From: Tetragonia tetragonoides | Lineage: Eukaryota > Streptophyta > Magnoliopsida > Caryophyllales > Aizoaceae | Reading direction: 5' to 3' | Assembly: GCA_038025085.1 (NCBI GenBank) | Contig: CM076140.1 | Coordinates: 31,049,501-31,113,500 of the forward strand | Length of the DNA: 64,000 nucleotides | In this document: one piece after another, positions 12,909-24,700 of the stretch | Layout: each line of letters starts with the position of its first letter | Numbering within the stretch: position 1 is the stretch's first letter | Notes under the pieces: model-generated | Database searches by the model: none | The model's input: the letters and a program-made list of their open reading frames with translations, nothing else | What the model was told of the DNA's origin: nothing | Made by a program: the position numbers and the translations under genes

Positions 12909-13100
12909 TGATGCAGGAGCAAGTACGTTAAAGGACAAGCAAGAAGACGACGAATCAAGAACGTCCAAGAACCCAGTTCTTGAAACGTTAATGCTTGATC
13001 TTGAGCTGCTCATTGCCAAGAGTATAATGCCACGTGAGGTAAAGTGTGAGGTAACTATGTTAGAGTGGCAAGAAGATGACTAGAAGCTGAAAAGAAGAAG

Positions 13101-13115
13101 CCTTGGGCGCCAAGG
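13101..13115. other. LTR inverted repeat CCTTGG-GCG-CCAAGG
   Basis: Perfect 6-bp arms around a 3-nt loop, about 250 bp upstream of the TATA box, repeated in the 3' LTR at 18244-18258. A second GCCTTGGGCGC occurs about 36 bp downstream. Comparable stem-loops are present in the other LTRs of this window. Confidence 0.65.
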
Positions 13116-13364
13116 AAACTGTTCCAGCGGTTTTGAGCCTTGGGCGCTAGGTAATCAGTTGTTCAGTTCTATTTCGTTTAGTATTCCCTTTATTAGTTAG
13201 AATATGTTTAGGAGAGTAATAATCTGATTGTTATTAGTATTAGAAGTCCATTAGGTATTAGGAAAGATGTTAGTTAGTCCGTTTTACAATTGTAGTTAGT
13301 TTTGTAGTTAGTTTCCTATTCGGACTAGGATTAGGATTCCGAATAGCTTTAGATTTTCTTTGTC

Positions 13365-13372
13365 TATAAATA
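13365..13372 (+). promoter_or_regulatory. TATA box in the 5' LTR of element 2
   Basis: CTATAAATAGG is a strong plant TATA box. It lies about 200 bp before the end of the LTR, which fits a U3/R boundary a little downstream. The identical box is at 18508-18515 in the 3' LTR. Confidence 0.85.
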
Positions 13373-13573
13373 GGGGAGAGCTTTGCTATTGTAAACTCGT
13401 GCTTTGATGATTAATTATTGAATACGTGAGTATTTACCCCTCAAACTGAGTGATTCAGGTTGAAACCCTTACGAGTGATTCGTGAGTTGTTCTTGAGTGA
13501 TTCTTGAACAAGATCCCTTTGTGTGATACTATCAAAGGTTAATTTCCGTTTTGTTACTTATTTCACATCAACT

Positions 13574-13585
13574 TGGTATCAGAGC
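13574..13585 (+). promoter_or_regulatory. Primer-binding site (initiator Met tRNA)
   Basis: TGGTATCAGAGC, three bases after the 5' LTR, is complementary to the 3' end of plant initiator methionine tRNA, the common primer of plant LTR retrotransposons. Confidence 0.95.
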
Positions 13586-13733
13586 TAATGGTTTGAGCTT
13601 TCTTAAGTTTAAACAACACGGTCCTGAGCATAAACACGACACCATAGCGAGCTTTAGTGAAAGATTCTTGCAAGATCCGCCCTTTGTTCACGAAGACAGC
13701 CAAGAAACCCCCAAGAAACCAACAACCGAAGCT

Positions 13734-16700
13734 ATGGGTGAGCCCAGCGAACTAGCAAAGTTGTTAACAGCCATGGAGGATCTTAGGACGTCTTTCAAAT
13801 CTCAAGAAGAGCGGATGGCTGCTATGGAAAGAAGAAACCAAGAAGATAGGGAGAACATGGAGACAAGGATGCGCAGAATTCATTGGAGAAACCACAACCG
13901 TGACCCCGACTTCGATGAGGAGTTTGAAGACACAAGTGGGACTAGAACCAATGACGCTCCTAAACCACGACATCCCTATGATGATGACAGGAACTTGAAG
14001 GTCGAACTCCCTGAATATGACGGTTCCTACGACCCAGAGGCCTTTCTTGATTGGCTTAGAACTATGCAGAGAGTCTTTGAATACAAGGAGTATGATGAGC
14101 GGCGAAGATGCAAGTTAGCCACGCTTAAACTCACCAAGCATGCTTCTTTATGGTATGAAAACCTAAAGGCTCGACGCAAGAAGGAAGAGAAAGCAAAGAT
14201 TGAGACTTGGGACAAACTCAAGAAATATTTAAAGAAACGATTTTTGCCTAAAGAATTTGAGCAAGAACAGTTTTTGAAACTCACATCCTTAAGCCAAGAA
14301 ACCTCAAGTGTACAAGACTACCTCCAGAAGTTTGAACATATGCACATGATGTGTGATCTTGAGGAGAAGGAGGAGTTAAAGATCGCGCGGTTCATCAAAG
14401 GTCTAAACCCAACTCTAAGGCGCAAGGTAGAGCTTGTTCCTTACGTAACCTTTGAGGACGTCTGCAAAATTGCTCTCAAGATTGAGAAGCAAGAGAAGGA
14501 GCAAAAACCGGTTGCCCGAGATGTGATTAAAGGCTATACAAATTTTCGGAACCAATACAATGCAAGAGAGAATGCAACATTCTCCAAGAGCGCAAGTGTC
14601 CCTAGCAAGCCCGTAACTCAAGACAAAGGCAAAGCCGTGGCTACTAAGGACAAGAACCAACTGCGTTGTTTCAAGTGTCAAGGATATGGACACTATGCCT
14701 ATGAGTGCGGCTCGAAGAAAGCGCTCACCATCGGTGAGCTAGAAGAGATGGAGCCCTCGTTTGTTATGCCCATAACCGAGGATAGTGATGAAGATATTGG
14801 AGAGCCATTCATTGAAGATTATGGTATACCCGAGGTTGGAGAGACCCTAATCCTTACGAAATTGCTACATACGAGTGTGGCCGTTGATGAGTCCGACCAA
14901 AGGGAGCAAATATTCCATTCTCGCTGCAAGGTTAGAGGTAAAGTTTGCAATTTGATTATTCACTCTGGGAGTTGTACTAATGTTGCCTCTAAAGAGATGG
15001 TTGATAAGCTTGATTTTCCTACTAAAAGTCATCCTAAACCCTATACTGTACAATGGTTGAATGATGGGGGAGGGTTAAAAGTGACTAAACAAGCTAGAGT
15101 TTGCTTTACTTTAGGGTGTTATAAAGACGATCTATGGTGTGATGTACTGCCTATGGGTGTTTGTCATATATTGTTAGGTCGTCCTTGGCAATTTGATAGG
15201 AAAGTTAGTCATGATGGTGTAAACAATATCTATACTGTTGAGCATAACCAGAAACGAATCAAATTGTTACCCTTGACTGCCACTGAAGTTAAAGAAGCAA
15301 AGGCTAGTAAAAAGGCGAGTCGTGTAATGGTCATAGGAGAGAAAGAGATGGAAAAAGAGGTGGCTAGTGAAACTATGAGCTACCTAGTGTTGTTGTTTGA
15401 GCCTAACATGTGTAACAATCCCAATTATGATCCTGAGTTACGCCTATTGTTAGAGAGGTTCAAAGAAGTATTCCCCGAGGAGTTACCCCCTGGTTTACCT
15501 CCTATGCGTGGCATAGAACACCAAATTGACCTAGTTCCTGGAGCACCACTTCCAAATAGGCCAGCATATCGGTGTAACCCCGAAGAAGCCAAAGAGTTAC
15601 AAAGACAAATTGAAGAGCTTGTGCAAAGAGGCTATGTGAGAGAAAGTCTAAGTCCATGCGCTGTTCCTGCGTTACTTGTGCCTAAGAAAGATGGGACATG
15701 GCGTATGTGCATTGATAGTAGAGCTGTCAACAATATCACAATCAAATATAGGTTCCCTATGCCAAGATTAGATGATATGTTAGACGAGCTACATGGTTCC
15801 CAGTTGTTTTCCAAGATAGATCTTAGAGCTGGATACCATCAAGTGAGAATCAAGGAGGGGGATGAATGGAAAACCGCGTTCAAGACACGACATGGTTTGT
15901 ATGAGTGGTTAGTAATGCCTTTTGGCTTGTGCAACGCTCCTAGCACATTCACGAGGTTGATGAACGAGGTATTGAGAGCATTCCTTGGTAAATTTGTTGT
16001 GGTTTACTTTGATGATATTCTTATATTCAGCAAGACCAAGGAGGAACATCTAGTACATCTACAGCGCGTATTTGAGAAGCTAAAGGAACAACAGCTTTTT
16101 GGCAAGTTAGAGAAGTGTGATTTCATGCTTCCTAAGGTTATATTCCTTGGTTACATTGTATCCAAAGATGGTGTACATGTTGATCCGTCCAAGGTAGAAG
16201 CTATGGCTTCATGGCCAGCCCCAACCAATATACATGAGGTACGTAGTTTTCATGGCTTGGCATCATTTTATCGGAGGTTTATACGCAATTTTAGTTCCAT
16301 TACTGCTCCTATTACTGAATTAATGAAAAAAGGAGAGTTTAATTGGAGTGAAAGTGTGCAAAAGGCCTTTGTTGAGGTCAAAGAGAAGTTGTGTCAAGCA
16401 CCTATTCTAGCATTACCCGATTTTGATAGATTGTTTGAGGTTGAATGTGATGCTAGTGGGGTGGGTATAGGTGCTGTTTTAATTCAAGAAAAACGTCCTA
16501 TTGCCTATTTTAGTGAGAAATTGAATGGAGCTCGTTTGAATTATTCTACATATGATCGAGAGTTCTATGCAATTGTGAGAGCTTTGGAGCATTGGTCCCA
16601 TTATTTAAGGCCTAAGCCTTTTGTGTTGCACTCGGATCATGAAGCTCTCAAGTACATTCATGGCCAACAGAAACTAAACCCTAGACATGCCAAGTGGGTA

Positions 16701-18226
16701 GAGTTTCTACAATCTTTAACATTCTCGGCTAAGTACAAAGATGGGAAGAGCAATGTTGTTGCTGATGCTCTTTCACGAAGAAACCACTTGCTTGTGACAC
16801 TTGAAGCGAAGCTCCTAGGCTTTGAACATCTCCAAGAACTATATGACAAGGATGCTGATTTCTCTCAGTCATTTAGAGCTTGCAAAGAAGGGGAGCATGG
16901 TGATTATTTCATACAAGATGGGTTTCTATTCAAGAGGAACAAGTTCTGCGTTCCTAGGTCCTCTGTACGTGAGCTATTGGTTAGAGAAGTTCACTCGGGA
17001 GGATTAGCTGGACATTTTGGAGTAACTAAAACCCTTGAGCTGTTACAATAACACTTTTATTGGCCTAAGATGCTCGAAGATGTACATGCTATTGTGACGA
17101 GATGCGCTACATGTCATTGGGCCAAGAGTGCTTTTCACAAAGGGTTATACACACCATTACCGGTTCCTAGCATTCCCTGGGAGAGTGTGAGCATGGATTT
17201 CATTGTGGCACTCCCTAGAACTCAAAGGGGAAAAGATGCTGTGATGGTTGTTGTTGATAGATTGTCCAAGATGGCGCACTTTGTGCCGTGTCACAAGACC
17301 GATGACGCCTCTCATGTTGCTGACTTGTTCTATAAAGAGATAGTGAGGCTACATGGCATTCCCAAGACCATTGTGTCAGATCGAGATACTAAGTTTCTGA
17401 GCTACTTTTGGAAGACACTTTGGAGACTCGTTGGGATGAAGTTACTCTTTAGCACCCACAAACAGATGGGCAAACCGAGGTTACAAACAGGACCCTTGGT
17501 ACTTTGCTTAGAGGGTTGGTGAGTAGAAGCACAAAAGATTGGGATATTAAGCTAGCACATGCGGAGTTTGCATATAACAGAACGCCTGGATTTACCACGG
17601 GTCGTTCTCCATTTGAGATTGTGTATGGCATTAATCCTTATTTTCCTATTGATTTCGTGTCTTTGCCTAGAGATGATGTTATCAATGTAGATGCCAAGGC
17701 AAGACAACAAGCTTTCCAGAAGACCTGTGAGCAAGTTCGTGCGCGAGTAGAGAAGATGAACTCAAGGTACCAAGCTAGAGCTAACAAGGGAAGAAAGCAA
17801 GTTCTATTTGAACCTGGTGACTTAGTTTGGCTACACCTGCGCAAAGAAAGACTTCCTTCTAGACGCAAGAACAAGCTTATGCCTCGAGCAGATGGTCCTT
17901 TTCAAGTTCTAGAGAAGATTGGAGACAATGCATACAAGATTGATCTTCCTAGTGAGTATGGAAACGTGAGCTCAACCTTCAATGTCGGTGATCTTAGCCC
18001 TTACTTAGAGGATACGAATTTGAGGGCAAATTCTTTTAAAGAAGGGGAGGTTGATGCAGGAGCAAGTACGTTAAAGGACAAGCAAGAAGACGACGAATCA
18101 AGAACGTCCAAGAACCCAGTTCTTGAAACGTTAATGCTTGATCTTGAGCTGCTCATTGCCAAGAGTATAATGCCACGTGAGGTAAAGTGTGAGGTAACTA
18201 TGTTAGAGTGGCAAGAAGATGACTAG
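13734..18226 (+). pseudogene. Gag-pol polyprotein of element 2, interrupted by a nonsense codon and a 10-nt deletion
   Basis: The frame is open upstream without an ATG. I chose the first in-frame ATG, 13734 ([11 protein letters not shown]). Residue numbers run from there. Gag capsid-like region roughly 80-230; CCHC zinc knuckle 312-325 (14667-14708); aspartic protease about 395-490, where the catalytic Asp is replaced by His at residue 410 (IIHSGSC, codon 14961-14963); reverse transcriptase with YFDD at 758-761 (16005-16016); RNase H from about 900 ([12 protein letters not shown], Asp 906). A TAA at 17049-17051 (residue 1106) stops translation inside the integrase HHCC finger, between its two His and its CxxC. 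The same frame then continues with DDE Asp codons at 17196 and 17379. A 10-nt deletion at about 17453-17456 shifts the frame before the Glu codon at 17477. Adding back 10 nt gives the canonical D-x35-E spacing. The frame ends at TAG 18224-18226, inside the 3' LTR. Confidence 0.94.
18038..18050 (+). promoter_or_regulatory. Polypurine tract of element 2
   Basis: AAAGAAGGGGAGG ends one base before the 3' LTR and lies within the pol frame. It is the expected RNase H-resistant primer for plus-strand synthesis. Confidence 0.85.
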
Positions 18227-18713
18227 AAGCTGAAAAGAAGAAGCCTTGGGCGCCAAGGAAACTGTTCCAGCGGTTTTGAGCCTTGGGCGCTAGGTAATCA
18301 GTTGTTCAGTTCTATTTCGTTTAGTATTCCCTTTATTAGTTAGAATATGTTTAGGAGAGTAATAATCTGATTGTTATTAGTATTAGAAGTCCATTAGGTA
18401 TTAGGAAAGATGTTAGTTAGTCCGTTTTACAATTGTAGTCAGTTTTGTAGTTAGTTTCCTATTCGGACTAGGATTAGGATTCCGAATAGCTTTAGATTTT
18501 ATTTGTCTATAAATAGGGGAGAGCTTTGCTATTGTAAACTCGTGCTTTGATGATTAATTATTGAATACGTGAGTATTTACCCCTCAAACTGAGTGATTCA
18601 GGTTGAAACCCTTACGAGTGATTCGTGAGTTGTTCTTGAGTGATTCTTGAACAAGATCCCTTTGTGTGATACTATCAAAGGTTAATTTCCGTTTTGTTAC
18701 TTATTTCACATCA
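18052..18713 (+). repeat. 3' LTR of element 2 (662 bp)
   Basis: Same length as the 5' LTR and differing at two positions by eye. It contains the last 58 codons of pol, a TATA box at 18508-18515 and the inverted repeat at 18244-18258. It ends CACATCA at 18713. Confidence 0.95.
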
Positions 18714-18718
18714 CCTAC
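18714..18718. repeat. Right target-site duplication of element 2 (CCTAC)
   Basis: Exact match to 12904-12908. Satellite continues directly with TCGTAAGAG. Confidence 0.95.
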
Positions 18719-21700
18719 TCGTAAGAGCTTTTAAAACGTGTAAATGCATTCAAAAGCATCAATTGAAGCTTGTTTGTACTTGTAAACATCTTAGGTGTCA
18801 TTTCACACTCAAATGAATGCAAACAAAGCATTTGGATGCTTTCTCTTAATATACAACACAAACGAACTCAAATCTCTTTCACCCTACTCGTATGAGCTTT
18901 TGAAACGCGTAAATGCATTCAAATGCTTGAGTTGAAGCTTGTTTGTACTTTAAAACATTCTTGGTGCAGTTTCATACTCAAATGAATGCAAACAAAATAT
19001 TTGGGTGGTTTCTCTGAATATACAACATAGAAGAACTCAATCTCTATCACCCTAGTCGTAAGAGCTGTTAAAACGCGTAAATGCATTCAAAAGCTTGAAT
19101 TGAAGCATGTTTGTACTTGTAAACATCTTAGGTGTAGTTTCACACTCAAATGAATGCAAACAAAGTATTTGGATGCTTTCTCTTAATATACAACACAAAA
19201 GAACTCAAATCTCTTTCACCCTACTCGTATGAGCTTTTAAAACACATAAATGCATTCAAAAGCTCGAGTTGAAGCTTGTTTGTAGTTTAAAACATTCTTG
19301 GTGTAGTTTCATACTCAAATAAATGCAAAAAAAACATTTGGGTGCTTTCTCTTAGTATACAGCACAAAAGAACTCCAATCTCTTTCACCCTACTCGTAAG
19401 AGCTGTTAAAACGCGTAAATGCATTTAAAAGCTTGAGTTGAAGCTTGTTTGTACTTGTAAACATCCTTGGTATAGTTTCGCACTCAAATGAATGCAAATA
19501 AAGTATTTGGATGCTTTCTCTTAATATACAACACAAAAGAACTCCAATCTCATTCCCCCTACTCGTAAGAGCTTTTAAAATGCGCAAAATGCATCGAAAA
19601 GCTTGAGTTGAAGCTTGTTTGTACTTGTAAACATCCTAGGTGTAGTTTCACATTCAAATGAATTCGATGAAAGTATTTGGATGCTTTCTCTTAATATACA
19701 ACACAAAAGAACTCAAATCTCTTTCACCCTACTCGTATGAGCTTTTAAAACGCGTAAATGCATTCAAAAGCTTGAGTTGAAGCTTGTTTGTACTTTAAAA
19801 CATTCTTCGTGAAGTTTCATACTCAAATGAATACAATCAAAACATTTGGGTGCTTTCTCTGAATATACAACATAGAAGAACTGAATCTCTATCACCCTAG
19901 TCGTAAGAGCTGTTAAAACGCGTAAATGCATTCAAAAGCTTGAGTTGAAGCTTGTTTGTACTTGTAAACATCCTTTGTGTAGTTTTACACTCAAATGAAT
20001 GCAAAAAAAGTATTTGGATGCTTTCTCTTAATATACAACACAAAAGAACTCAAATCTCTTTCACCCTACTCATAAGAGCTTTTAAAACACGTAAATGTAT
20101 TCAAAAGCTTGAGTTGAAGCTTGTTTGTACTTTAAAACATTCTTGGTATAGTTTCGTACTCAAATGAATGCAAACAAAACATTTAGGTGCTTTCTCTTAA
20201 TATACAACACAAAAGAACTCAAATCTCTTTCACCCTACTCGTAAGAGCTTTTAAAACGCGTAAATGCATTCAAAAGCTTCAGTTGAAACTTATTTGTACT
20301 TGTAAACATCTTAGGTGTAATTTGAGACTCAAATAAATGCAAACAAAGCATTTGGATGCTTTCTCTTAATATACAACACAAACGAACTCAAATCTCTTTC
20401 ACCCTACTCGTATGAGCTTTTGAAACGCGTAAATGCATTCAAATGCTTGAGTTGAAGCTTTTTTTTGCTTGTAAACATCCTAGGTGTAGTTTCACACTCA
20501 AATGAATGCAATCAAACTATTTGGATGCTTTCTCTTAATATACAACACAAAAAAACTCATATCTCTTTCATCCTACTCGTACGAGCTTTTAAAACGCGTA
20601 AATGCATTCAAAAGCTTAAGTTGAAGCTTGTTTGTACTTGTAAACATTTTAGGTGTAGTTTCACACTAAATGAATGCAAACAAAGTATTTGGATGCTTTC
20701 TCTTAATATACAACACAAAAGAACTCAAATCTCTTTCACCCTACTCGTATGAGCTTTTAAAACGCGTAAATGCATTCAAAAGCTTGAGTTGAAGCTTGTT
20801 TGTACTTGTAAACATCCTAGGTGTAGTTTCACAGTCAAATGAATGCAAACAAAGTATTTGGATGCTTTCTCTTAAAATACAATACAAAAGAACTCAAATC
20901 TCTTTCACCCTACTCGTACGAGCTTTTAAAACGCGTAAATGCATTAAAAATCTTGAGTTGAAGCATGTTTGTACTTGTAAATATCTTAGGTGTAGTTTCA
21001 GAATCAAATGAACGCAAACAAAGCATTTGGATGCTTTCTCTTAATATTCAACACAAAAGAACTCAAATCTATTTCACCCTACTCGTACGTTTTAAAACGC
21101 GTAAATGCATTCAATAGTTTGAGTTGAAGCTTGTTTGTACTTGTAAACATCTTAGGTGTAGTTTCACAATCAAATGAATGCAAACAAAGTATTTTGATGC
21201 TTTCTCTTAATATACAACACAAAAGAACTCAAATCACTTTCACCCTACTCGTAAGAGCTTTTAAAACGCGTAAATGCATCCGAAAGCTTGAGTTGAAGCT
21301 TGTTTGTACTTGTAACCATCCTAGGTGTAGTTTCACATACAAATGAATGGAAACAAAGTATTTGGATGCTTTCTCTTAATATACAACACAAAAGAACTCA
21401 AATCTCTTTCACCCTACTCGTATGAGCTTTCAAAACGCATAAATGCATTCAAAAGCTTGAGTTGAAGCTTGGTTGTACTTTAAAACAATCTTGGTGTAGT
21501 TTCATACTCAAATGAATGCAAACAAAACATTTGGGTGCTTTCTCTGAATATACAACACAGAAGAACACAATCTCTATCACCCTAGTCGTAAGAGCTGTTA
21601 AAACGCGTAAATGCATTCAAAAGTTTGAGTTGAAGCTTGTTTGTACTTGTAAATTTCCTAGTTGTAGTTTCACACTCAAATGAATGCAAACAAAGTATTT

Positions 21701-24700
21701 GGATGCTTTCTCTTAATATACAACACAAAAGAACTAAAATCTCTTGCACCCTACTTGTACGAGCTTTTAAAACGCGTAAATGCATTCAAAAGCTTGACTT
21801 GAAGCTTGTTTGTACTTGTAAACATCCTAGGTGTAGTTTCACCCTCAAATGAATGCAAACAAAGTATTTGGATGCTTTCTCTTAATATACAACTCAAATC
21901 ATTTCACCCTACTCGTCAGAGCTTTTACAACGCGTAAATGCATTCAAAAGCTTGAGTTGAACCTTGTTTGTACTTTAAAACATTCTTGGTGTAGTTTCAT
22001 AATCAAATAAATGGAAAAAAAAACATTTGGGTGCTTTCTCTTAATACACAGCGCAAAAGAACTCCAATCTCTTTCACCTTACTCGTAAGAGCTGTTAAAA
22101 TGCGTGAATGCATTCAAAAGATTGAGTTGAAGCTTGTTTGTACTTGTAAACATCCTTGGTGTAGGTTCACACTCAAATGAATACAAACAAAGTATTTGGA
22201 TGCTTTCTCTGAATATACAACACAAAAGAACTCCAATCTCTTTCACCCTACTCGTAAGAGCTGTTAAAACGCGTAAATGCATTCAAAAACTTGAGTTGAA
22301 GCTTGTTTGTACTTGTAAACATCCTTGGTGCAGTTTCACACTCAAATGAATGCAAACAAAGTATTTGGATGATTTCTCTTAATATACAATACAAAGAACT
22401 CAAATCTCTTTCACCCTACTCGTATGAGCTTTTGAAACGCGTAAATGCATTCAAAAGCTGGAGTTGAAGCTTGTTTGTACTTTAAAACATTCTTGGTGTA
22501 GTTTCATACTCAAATGAATGCAAACAAAACATTTGGGTGCTTTCTCTGAATATACAACACAGAAGAACTCAATCTCTATCACCCTAGTAGTAAGAGCTGT
22601 TAAAACGCGTAAATGCATTCAAAAGTTTGAGTTGAAGCTTGTTTGTACTTGTAAATTTTCTAGGTGTAGTTTCAGACTCAAATGAATGCAAACAAAGTAT
22701 TTGGGTGCTTTCTTTTAGTATACAACACAAAAGAACTCAAATCTCTTTCACCGTACTCGTACGAGCTTTTAAAACGCGTAAATGCATTAAAAATCTTGAG
22801 TTGAAGCATGTTTGTAATTGTAAACATCTTAGGTGCAGTTTCATAATCAAATGAATGTAAACAAGGTATTTGGATGCTTTCTCTTAATATACAACACAAA
22901 AGAAGTCAAATCTATTTCACCCTACTCGTACGTTTTAAAACGCGTAAATGCATTCAAAAGCTTGAGTTGAAGCTTGTTTGTACTTGTAAACATCCTAGGT
23001 GTAGTTTCACACTCAAACGAATTTAAACAAAGTATTTGGATCCTTTCTCTTAATATACAACACAAAAGAACTCAAATCACTTTCACCATACTCGTACGAG
23101 CTGTTAAAACGCGTAATTGCATTCAAAAGTTTGAGTTGAAGCTTGTTTGTACTTGTAAATTTCCTAGGTGTAGTTTCACACTCAAATGAATGCAAACAAA
23201 GTATTTGGATGCTTTCTCTTAATATACAACACAAAACAACTCAAATCTCTTTCACCCTACTCGTACGAGCTTTTAAAACGCGTAAATGCATTAAAAAGCT
23301 TGAGTTGAAGCATCTTTGTACTTGTAAACATCTTAGGTGTAGTTTTACAATCAAATGAATGCAAACAAAGTATTTGGATGCTTTCTCTTAATATACAACA
23401 CAAAAGAACTCAAATCACTTTCACCCTACTCGTAAGAGCTTTTAAAACGCGTAAATGCATTCAAAAGCATGAGTTGAAGCTTGTTTGTACTTGTAAACAT
23501 CCTTGGTGTAGTTTCACACTCAAATGAATGCAAACAAAGTATTTGGATTCTTTCTCTGAATATACAACACAAAAGAACTCCAATCTCTTTCACCATACTC
23601 GTAAGAGCTGTTAAAACGCGTAAATGCATTCAAAAGCTTGAGTTGAAGCTTGTTTGTACTTGTAAACATCCTTGGTGTAGTTTCACACGCAAATGAATGC
23701 AAACAAAGTATTTGGATGCTTTCTCTGAATATATAACACAAAAGAACTCCAATCTCTTTCACCCTACTTGTAATAGCTTTTAAAAAGCGTAAATGCATCC
23801 AAAAGCTTGAGTTGAAGCATGTTTGTACTTGTAAACATCTTAGGTGTAGTTTCACACTCAAATGAATGCAAACAAAGTATTTGGATGCTTTCTCTTAATA
23901 TACAACACAAAAGAACTCAAATCTCTTTCACCCTACTCGTATGAGCTTTTAAAACACGTAAATGCATTTTAAAACTCGAGTTGAAGCTTGTTTGTAGTTT
24001 AAAACATTCTTGGTGTAGTTTGAGTTGAAGCGTGTTTGTACTTGTAAACATCCTTTGTGTAGTTTTACACTCAAATGAATGCAAACAAAGTATTTGGATG
24101 CTTTCTCTAAATATACAACACAAACGAACTCAAATCTCTTTCACCCTATTCGTATGAGCTTTTAAAACGAGTAAATGCATTAGAAAAGCCTGAGTTGAAG
24201 CTTGTTTCTACTTTAAAACATTCTTGAAGTAGTTTGATACTGAAATGAATGCAAACAAAACATTTGGTTGCTTTCTCTTAATATACAACACAAAAGAACT
24301 CCAATCTCTTCCACCCTACACGTAAGAGCTTTTAAAACGCGTAAATGAATCCAAAAGCTTGTTTGTACTTATAAACATCCTAGGTCTAGTTTCAAACTAA
24401 AATGAATGCAATCAAAGTATTTGGATGCTTTCTCTTAATATACAAAACAAAAGAACTCAAATCTCTTACACCCTATTCGTACGAGCTTTTAAAACGCGTA
24501 AATGCATTTTAAAACTCGAGTTGGAGCTTGTTTGTAGTTTAAAACATTCTTGGTGTAGTTTCATACTCAAATAAATGCAAAAAAAACATTTGGGTGCTTT
24601 CTCTTAATATACAGCTCAAAAGAACTCCAATCTCTTTCACCCTACTCGTAAGAGCTGTTCAAACGCGTAAATGCATTCAAAAGCTTGAGTTGAAGCTTGT

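Larger units (their letters stand above)
12909..13570 (+). repeat. 5' LTR of element 2 (662 bp)
   Basis: It begins TGATGCAGG after the target duplication and ends CACATCA just before the PBS. The first 175 bp correspond to the pol C-terminal coding segment of the 3' LTR. TATA box at 13365-13372 (TATAAATA). A CCTTGG-GCG-CCAAGG inverted repeat is at 13101-13115. Confidence 0.95.
12909..18713 (+). mobile_element. Complete CRM-like Ty3/gypsy retrotransposon, element 2 (5805 bp)
   Basis: All structural parts are present: 662-bp LTRs with perfect TGATG/CATCA ends, a 5-bp target duplication, an initiator-Met tRNA PBS, one gag-pol region and a polypurine tract. A short leader (13586-13733) separates the PBS from the likely start codon. 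By eye the LTRs differ at only two positions: a T/C near 13306 and a C/A near 13359. At a generic plant rate of about 1e-8 per site per year that is of order 1e5 years, a rough figure. The pol frame continues 58 codons into the 3' LTR and carries a LSPYLED...NLRAN C-terminus, which with the satellite setting points to the CRM clade. Despite its youth the polyprotein is broken, so this copy probably moved with enzymes from another element. Confidence 0.96.
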
